Shown: positions 57,753-64,000 of the stretch, piece after piece
Numbering within the stretch: the stretch's first letter is position 1
Layout: every line of letters starts with the position of its first letter
DNA from: Blumeriella jaapii
Taxonomy: Eukaryota > Ascomycota > Leotiomycetes > Helotiales > Drepanopezizaceae
Direction of reading: 5' to 3'
Assembly: GCA_009599575.1 (NCBI GenBank)
Contig: VWND01000025.1
Span: 124,001-188,000, forward strand
Length of the DNA stretch: 64,000 nucleotides
Translations under genes and position numbers: made by a program
The notes under the pieces: generated by a model
The model's input: only the letters and a program-made list of their open reading frames with translations
What the model was told of the DNA's origin: nothing
Database searches by the model: none

Positions 57753-57981
57753 TGTGACAGCTGGCTTAGGGGTGATCATGGTGAATGATATGGGCCGAAA
57801 GATACGCGTGTACGTTGAATACTAAGATGAAAAGCTCTAAGATAAACGGGAGCTCTGAACTATTAAATACAGGTTGATAAGGGTCCGTGCGCAAACCTTA
57901 ATCCTACCACTGGCAATTACTACTGGCAAATTACTACTAGCAATTACCACTGGCAATTTACCACCGGCCAGGATCGTAACA
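57753..57981 (-). repeat. Short C element, LTR 3
   Basis: 229 bp and nearly identical to LTR 1, as expected for the outer LTRs of one recent insertion. Confidence 0.9.
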
Positions 57982-58171
57982 AAAACTTGGTGTTCGACTA
58001 ATTAAGTTTTTTTTAGAATTATATTATAATTTCCGAGATTGATAATTAAGAAAAAAATAAACGATTGTATTCGATTATTAATAATAAAATTAAAAAGCGT
58101 AAAATATATAATTAAATAGCTACGAACTTTATTATATTTTTTTACAGGAAAAAAAGCCGGGAAAAATTAAA

Positions 58172-58357
58172 TTAAAAATTAAAAAAAAAAAAAAAGGATT
58201 TGATTAACGCCGAATCGATTAATATATAACCGTTTGTTTTAAAATCGGCGAACGCTTTTATTTTATACGAAAAGCTATTTTTAATAAATATAACGAAAAT
58301 TGTTAATAAATCGCTATTAAAAAGCTTTCGAACGTTAAAATAACGCATATCGCGCAA
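58172..58357 (-). pseudogene. A-II protease-region remnant
   Basis: It keeps MRDMRYFNVRKLFNSDLL and ALIKSF, matching the A-I frame at 26783-27010. It lies just right of the tandem short C element. Confidence 0.65.
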
Positions 58358-59490
58358 TACGCTTAAAAAAAAGGTTTTGCTTAAGCTTGGGCGTTTTTTC
58401 GATTGGCGGAAAAGCTTTCGATTTTTTCGTATGCGTTTTAAAAATCGTTTGGAAAAGGGTTTTCGTTTTTATTATTATTATTAAAAAGCGAATTTTCGGC
58501 CGGTTCGATTTCGTTTACGCTTATTAGCTTGAAAAAGCTTTTAAATAGAACCGAAGGTCGGTCCGTAAAAAATCGTGCAGATTGGCTTTTTTGAACTTTT
58601 TAATATAAAATAGAAAACGAACGTTGTCGTTGATCCGATCGAAAAGGAAAAACGCCAAAAAAGGCGTTTTGGCGTAGAAAAAAAGGAAAAATAGCAGAGG
58701 GTTAAAAAGCTTGTAAAATATTTAAACGATTTTCGTACGTACGATTTGATTTGTAATACGTTTTAATTAAAGATTTATTATTTTAAAAAATAATAGATTG
58801 GTTAAAAAGCGATTCGCGTATAAAATTTATTCGGCTAATTGATTTTGTTTTTTTTAACGGACGGCGGTAAGCTAACTTTTAAAAATCGTTGTACGCGTTT
58901 ATTTTAAATACAGCTTTTTTTGTAAACGCTTTGGTATTTTATCGCGAAAAGCGTTTCGAAGCTGTTTGTTAGTTTGTATTTAAGCGTTTACTGCGAAAAT
59001 GGAAAATCGCAGGTAAAAGCGTTAAAAATCGTTATGCGTATTTATTGCAAGTATTTTAAATTCGTTTTCGGCTTTTTAAACGTTTAAAAAATCGGCCAGA
59101 AAATCGGCGATTTTTTTTATTAATTTTTCGAAAGATATAAGGTCGGAACGGTTTAAAATACGCGGAATAAAAAATTCTTTTGCTACGCTTTCGGTTTGAT
59201 CGAATATATAATTTTTGCGAAATCGATCGTTAGCGAAATCGTCGTGGTAGAATTCGAGATTGTCGAGAATTTTAGTTTTTCAGTGGCGTGTTTTATAATT
59301 TTTATCATTATTTAATTTAAATTTAAAATTCGAAACGCGTTTTATACGAATTAGTCGAAAATTAGCAGATAAATGGGAATTATAGCGTTTAAAAAGCGCG
59401 CTAGGGTTTTGGCCGTCAGGAGGAGATTCAAAAAAAATTCGCGAAAAGCGTGGAAGTTGATTTGCGGCGTTTGTTGGTTGAAATGAAATA

Positions 59491-60862
59491 CAGTGGGTAG
59501 ACATATGAAGTTGCGCGTCAGTAAATAGTCCGTACCCTAACAAAATTCTACTACCTTTACAATTTTATAACTCCACCAATAATTAATCGATTTTAAATAC
59601 AAATAGCTTAATTGAAAGCTGAAAATCGAAAGAATATTCGATTTCAATTAGTATTTAGTATACCATCCATTTGCAGCTCTAATAGCGTTTACCCGCTTTT
59701 GCATCCTTTCCGCCAGTTTATTTAATAACTGGTTTTTCAAAAGCTTTCACGCTTTTTATGCAGTACTGATTAATAAACGCTAAATTATATTATTATCTTT
59801 TATAACAATTAATTCAGATTTAAGCTTAATTATTTTAGCTTTTAGCATTTTTCACAGATTTTTAATCGGATTAAAATTCGGCGAATAAAGCGGCCAATTT
59901 ACTAATTTAATATTTATATTACAAAACCATTTCTAAATAAAACGCGCTTTATAAATCGAAGCGTTATTTTGCATAAAAAATACTATTATCGTGAAAAATC
60001 GTAGGAAAATATTTTTCGAAAACTTCGAGATATTTAGCGGCTATAACGTTTTTTCTACGAGTCGCATTTGAATCTCCGCGTATTACGATCAAATTTGTTC
60101 GAATTTCTTAGCCGAATGCAATTCAAAACATAGTCGATCGACTTTTAATAGGCTTTTTTTAAACTGCTTAAAATTATAAGCTTTTAGCTATTAAATTGCG
60201 TTAATATTAAAAAATATAAATCGATAAAAATATTAACTTTTCGTTCGATAAACAAATTTTTAACGATTTTTTTTTCCACGTTTAATTAAATATTCGTTAA
60301 ATCAGCGTTAGCGACGCTAATAAAAAAATGGTTTATTATCGTAAAAAAATGCTTATTGCAATCGCGCGGCAGCGCGTTCGTCGATTAAAACAAATCGTTT
60401 TCGACAGCGTTATTTTTGTATACCGGATTTTTTTAAAAATCGATATATCGTTTTCTTCGAAACGTACGAAACGGTAAAAAAGCGTAATTAGGCCGCTGTA
60501 ATCTTTGGCGTACGGGCAATTGCTTTGAAAATAGCTTTTTTATCGCGTTTCGTAATAAAAAAAAGCGGGCGTTTTCGAGATTGTGATTTACCGTCGGGTT
60601 ATAAAAACGCGTTTTTAACCGTATAACGCGCGGTGGATAAGCTGCACTTTTCCGACTCCGCAAGCCAGGTATAAGAAATCTTATACTTTCTAGCGCCAAT
60701 AATACGATTTCTAGCCTTTTAAAAAAAGTGCTCAAAGGGCTGGCGAAACGTTTCGGCTGTTCGTGGCATAATAGTATAATTGCGAAAAAAAGGTGTGTTT
60801 TGTTGTAAACGCGAAAAGTCGCGGTCGGGGGCCGACGCGCAACTTCATGTGTCTACGTACTG
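59491..60862 (-). mobile_element. Tc1/mariner DNA transposon, 1372 bp, with TA duplication
   Basis: Terminal inverted repeats of about 29 bp match at both ends (CAGTGGGTAGACATATGAAG and the reverse complement CAGTACGTAGACACATGAAG), with TTGCGCGTC shared after them. The target duplication is TA (59489-59490 and 60863-60864), and A-I shows the empty site. The layout is like fungal Tc1/impala elements. Confidence 0.93.
59650..60769 (-). pseudogene. Tc1-like transposase, RIP-inactivated
   Basis: The start is MPRTAETF at 60769. Frames are broken by RIP stops. Near 59960-59990 there is FMQNNASIYKA, where the family has a catalytic Asp (QDNA). At 59848-59900 the signature WPLYSPNFNPIKNLW is the SPDLNPIEN catalytic segment with the Asp changed to Asn and the Glu to Lys. 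The acidic catalytic residues are lost, so the enzyme is dead. Confidence 0.85.
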
Positions 60863-61383
60863 TATTGCGAAAAAAAGCAGCAGATTCGCGATTGGCAGAA
60901 GCACGTTCGATAGATTTTACCAAACGCTTTAATTAAAAGGTCTGTCGCAGTCGTATAGTTTCCAAAAGTTGTCGTTTACGCTTTTGCGCTTTTTTTAGTT
61001 GATTTTACAAAAGTCTTAATTAAACGCTTTCAGCGCTAGGCTGCAAGAAAAAGGTGGCAGGCGAAGTGGTTGGCGCTCTGTTTTTTTTTTTTGTTTTTTT
61101 TTCCTCGGGAGGAGGACTGTTTTTTAAAAAAAAAAGTTTTTGGGAAAGGCTGCTTTTTTGCTGATTAAAAAAAGAAGGGAGGTTAAGGTGTAGTAGCAGG
61201 AGCTGAAAAGCTTTGTTAAAAGGGGGATCGTTGAATAAAAGTTATTTTTCGCGAAATGCGGAAATAAGCTTTTTTACGACCGGTCGATCACTTTGGTATG
61301 ATTCGTGAGGAATTCGAGAAAAAAGATAGTTTACGCCGTCGCCAGCGTAGAAAAAGAATTATTAATAATATAACGATTTAATC

Positions 61384-61647
61384 TGTTACGATCCTCCCCT
61401 GGCCAGTGGTATGGTTGCCAGTGGTATGGTTGCCAGTGGTATGATTGCCGGTGGTGTTGGAATAAGGTTTGGGCACGGACCACCTCGGCTACTAGGCCTC
61501 GCGCTAAGTCACGTGACCTATAAGCGCAACCCACTGTATATAAAGTTCGCGACCCCGAGCATTCTAGCTCGGTGTTTTTCTTTTAATTTATATGCGTACC
61601 TTTTGATTCATATCACTTTTTTAATTATCTTTAAACTAGTTATAATA
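61384..61647 (+). repeat. C-II 5' LTR
   Basis: 264 bp. The first 220 bp are almost free of RIP, including tandem TGGTATGGTTGCCAG units, CACGTGACC and TATATAAAG. The last 45 bp are strongly RIP-changed. Confidence 0.85.
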
Positions 61648-62774
61648 TAAAAAAAAACCAAACAATTTTCGTTGAAAAGCTTTGTATCCACGGTTAAAAA
61701 CTCGATTTGCTTTTGCAATTCGAACTTTTTTCAGGCCGTCCGTACCGACGTTTATTTATCGATATTTTGATTAGAATTTTCTTTTATTAATTTTGTTTCC
61801 AAAAAAAACTGAAGTTTTTTTTTTTTATTAATTCGATCTGCTTTTACAATTCGAATCGCTTTTTTTTAATATATTTTATATTTTTTTTATAAATCGACGC
61901 GGCATCCGAAAACGAACGCAATTCGTACGATTCGGCTTCGAGTTAGCATTTTTATTTTCTGCTTCCGCTTTTGGCGCTTCCGAATTTCTATTCGTTTCAG
62001 GCTTTTTCGACGATTCTGACAGCGAATTTTTATTTTACGACTTTTCTATTAAACCACAGTTATCTGCTAGATTTTTTCGCTTTATTATCGAATCTAAAAT
62101 CGAATTGTACGACGCTAACACTTTAATACCCTTAAACCGACGAATACCCCCAAACCGATTACCTAGCATATCTGCTAACGCTAAAAAATTCACTGCGGTT
62201 TAGCAGCTTCAAATCGCTTAAATAATCGCTTAAGCTATCGCCGCCGCTCGTTTTCCAGCTTCCGCTAATATCGCCCGCGACGCTTTTTTTCTATTTCGAG
62301 CTTCGCGCGCTTTTACCGCAAACTTCCAATTAATTTCCGAATATTATTTTTTCGTCCTCGATCTAGCTATTTTCCGAATCGAATTATTCAAAATCAAATA
62401 TCTTTGCTACGTTTTCAGCGACTATTAAAAAAAATTAAATATAATATATAAAAAATAAATATAAAACTGTTTATTAAAAAATACTTAAAAAACTTTATAT
62501 AAAATATAAACTAAGCCAAAATATATTTTAAATATATTATTAGAAAAGCAAAAACTATTATTTTAAAGCATTTAAACCCCGAGTTTTATAATTAAGCCCA
62601 ATCGGCCCGAAACGTTTTTCGTATTTTTAATCAACGCTTTTTTAATTACAACCGCGTTTAATCTGCCAAATTGCAATATAATAAGCTTTATATAAATAAC
62701 GGTCAAACTTATAATAATTTTCGTTTTTTGTTTATTCGTTACGTAATTATTAGCAAAATTGCTAAAAACCGTTG
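61384..62774 (+). mobile_element. C-II: plus-strand C element, 5' part, inserted in the A-II 5' LTR
   Basis: The 5' LTR is 61384-61647 (TGTTACGATCC to CTAGTTATAATA, RIP-changed from CTAGCTGTGACA). The leader after it aligns with the 5' internal part of the short C element. From about 61900 to 62770 there is decayed coding-like sequence, probably gag by position. A-III interrupts it at 62775, so the rest lies beyond the window or is lost. Confidence 0.75.
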
Positions 62775-63043
62775 TGTGACGATCTAATCAGTCGAAAGGC
62801 TGAGAGATCAGTCAACTGGTCGCCTTGTTCATATGATATAAGAAAACGAGCCTTTGGTTCTGTAACAAAAATATTCACTTAAAATCAACAACTGCAAAAA
62901 GCAGAGATTGCTAAAAAAAAAAAGTCTTATATATATAAATAATCTTCACAGTTAATAGGAGACCCACCAAAAAACCAGAAAGCTTGCAACTATACGTAAT
63001 TGCTAGGATGATACGAAAAGTGGCAACAGAATAAATCGTCACA
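62775..63043 (-). repeat. A-III 3' LTR
   Basis: Both termini keep the unmutated 8-bp inverted ends TGTGACGA and TCGTCACA. Confidence 0.9.
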
Positions 63044-64000
63044 CTACCTCTCCGTCCGAAAAAAACGCGCTTTCGAGCTTTTATTTATTAATACGTCGTT
63101 ATCCAAATGATCGTACAAATCCAAACCTTCGGAATACGCCTTCAGCCAGTTTATAAGTTTTGCAAAAAAACCGGGAAGCTTTTTATACGCCAAATGAAAA
63201 TCGCGCACTTTTAAAAAAGCATATATAAAATCGGACGCGAAATACCACGTAAAATCTTAATTTAAACTTATTCAAAAAGCTTTATATTAAAAAGTCTTCC
63301 GCTGCACTCGACAAACGATTAATTTTTCGATTTCGTATTCAAGCTTACCAGTTATATTAATAAATTCAAAAGCTAAATTAATTTAATTTAAAAGCGCGTC
63401 GTTAGCTGTTTTACGCAATCGATTAGCGTAAAAAACTAAATATACGTTTATAATACTAAAAAGATTTAGCTTAAAAGCGTTATCGAAAATTTTGGCTACA
63501 ATTTTAAAAAAGCCGTTTATAAAATTGTCGAGCTTGCGAAAAAGCCGAAAAATCGAAAATAAACGCATATCGAGCCATACGTAATCGCCAACGTTAAAAT
63601 CGATCGCGCGGCGAAATTTATTTGCATTTTTATTTATTTTATCGTAAGCTTATTAAAAATGCGATTTAACGAAATTCCAAGCGTCGTAATAGCGGCGAAC
63701 GTACGCACGAGCTTTATCTGCGTTTAGCTTATAAAAAATTAAAAAAAAAAAAAATATCGAATTTCCAATTCCAATTAATATAAAAAGTATAACCGTATAC
63801 AATTTTAAAAAATAAAAAGCCACCTAGACTTTTATAAAAAAAAACCATTTAAGCGAAATCTATTATTAAAAAAAATTCGTTTTAATCGTTTTAATAAAAG
63901 TTTACGAAAGATCGAAAGCGTTTTTACAAATATTAATTGTAAATTTCGGTCTGACCGTCGGTTTTAAAATAAGCGGCTATCGAAAGCTTTAATTGCGTAT
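62775..64000 (-). mobile_element. A-III: third family A copy, cut by the window edge
   Basis: The 3' LTR is 62775-63043 (TGTGACGATCTAATC to TCGTCACA, 269 bp). It is followed by the integrase end of family A, matching 22768-24000 of A-I. Decayed, heavily RIP-mutated. Confidence 0.9.

Larger units (their letters stand above)
56113..57981 (-). mobile_element. Tandem short non-autonomous C element: LTR-int-LTR-int-LTR
   Basis: Three LTRs lie at 56113-56341, 56895-57150 and 57753-57981, with internal parts of 553 and 602 bp. A 5-bp duplication AAAAC flanks the whole array (56108-56112 and 57982-57986), inside A-II. Orientation is minus: the sequence right of each left LTR, read on minus, is a polypurine tract (GAAAGGGGGGGGG). 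The internal part holds repeats of the type GCAGGCGTAGGTTGCCAGCC and no RT or integrase. It is a deletion derivative of family C, since its 5' part matches 61648-61880. It is almost free of RIP. Confidence 0.88.
40674..61383 (-). mobile_element. A-II: second Ty3/gypsy A copy, broken by four insertions
   Basis: The 3' LTR is 40674-40941. Internal DNA runs 40942-41785, then 53083-56112, 57982-59490, 60863-61368, and the 5' LTR is cut to its first 15 bp (61369-61383). It matches A-I in order and orientation once B-II, the tandem short C element and the Tc1 element are removed. It interrupts C-I at 40673. RIP is heavy. Confidence 0.88.

Overview
The window is nuclear DNA of a filamentous ascomycete (Pezizomycotina). 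The evidence is short GT-AG introns of 51-244 bp with CTRAC-like branch points, protein families typical of that group, and a large AT-rich compartment carrying the mark of repeat-induced point mutation (RIP, CpA to TpA on either strand). I cannot name the species from sequence alone.

Positions 1 to about 17500 are a gene-bearing, GC-balanced segment with four recognisable genes: a left-truncated SAP1-like MIT/AAA ATPase (minus), a Ure2-like glutathione S-transferase with six exons (plus), a C2H2 zinc-finger transcription factor (minus) and a GT25-family glycosyltransferase with three exons (minus). They look like independent housekeeping or regulatory genes, not a cluster. The long intergenic spaces are full of simple sequence: a 68-nt poly-G run, a 0.9 kb polypyrimidine tract with a 9-bp unit, several minisatellites, and dense GTACTGTAC-like steps.

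From about 17520 to the right edge the DNA becomes AT-rich and is almost entirely decayed mobile DNA. I resolve three LTR families and one DNA transposon as a nested stack. Family A is Ty3/gypsy, about 6.4 kb, with LTRs of about 268 bp running TGTGACGA to TCGTCACA. Family B is Ty3/gypsy, about 11.3 kb, with LTRs of about 267 bp running TGTAAAA to TTTTACA and a long extra coding-like segment after pol. Family C has LTRs of 229-276 bp running TGTTAC to GTGACA and also exists as a short non-autonomous form. The host for the stack is a minus-strand C element (C-I, from 21006). B-I (22383-40096, duplication CAAG) sits in C-I, and A-I (22500-28907, duplication AAGCA) sits in the left LTR of B-I. A-II (from 40674) also interrupts C-I. 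A-II itself holds B-II (41786-53082, duplication TTAT), a tandem short C element with three LTRs (56113-57981, duplication AAAAC) and a Tc1/mariner element (59491-60862, TA duplication). Its right LTR is broken by a plus-strand C element (C-II, from 61384), which is in turn broken by A-III (62775 to the window end). A solo A LTR with perfect 5-bp duplications lies at 19616-19884.

No mobile-element protein in the AT-rich part is intact. The most unusual signals are a 33-bp imperfect palindrome found at the same length in ten places inside the coding parts of families A and B, the extra 3.2 kb module of family B, the tandem short C element that has escaped RIP, and compensating frameshifts in the SAP1-like gene.
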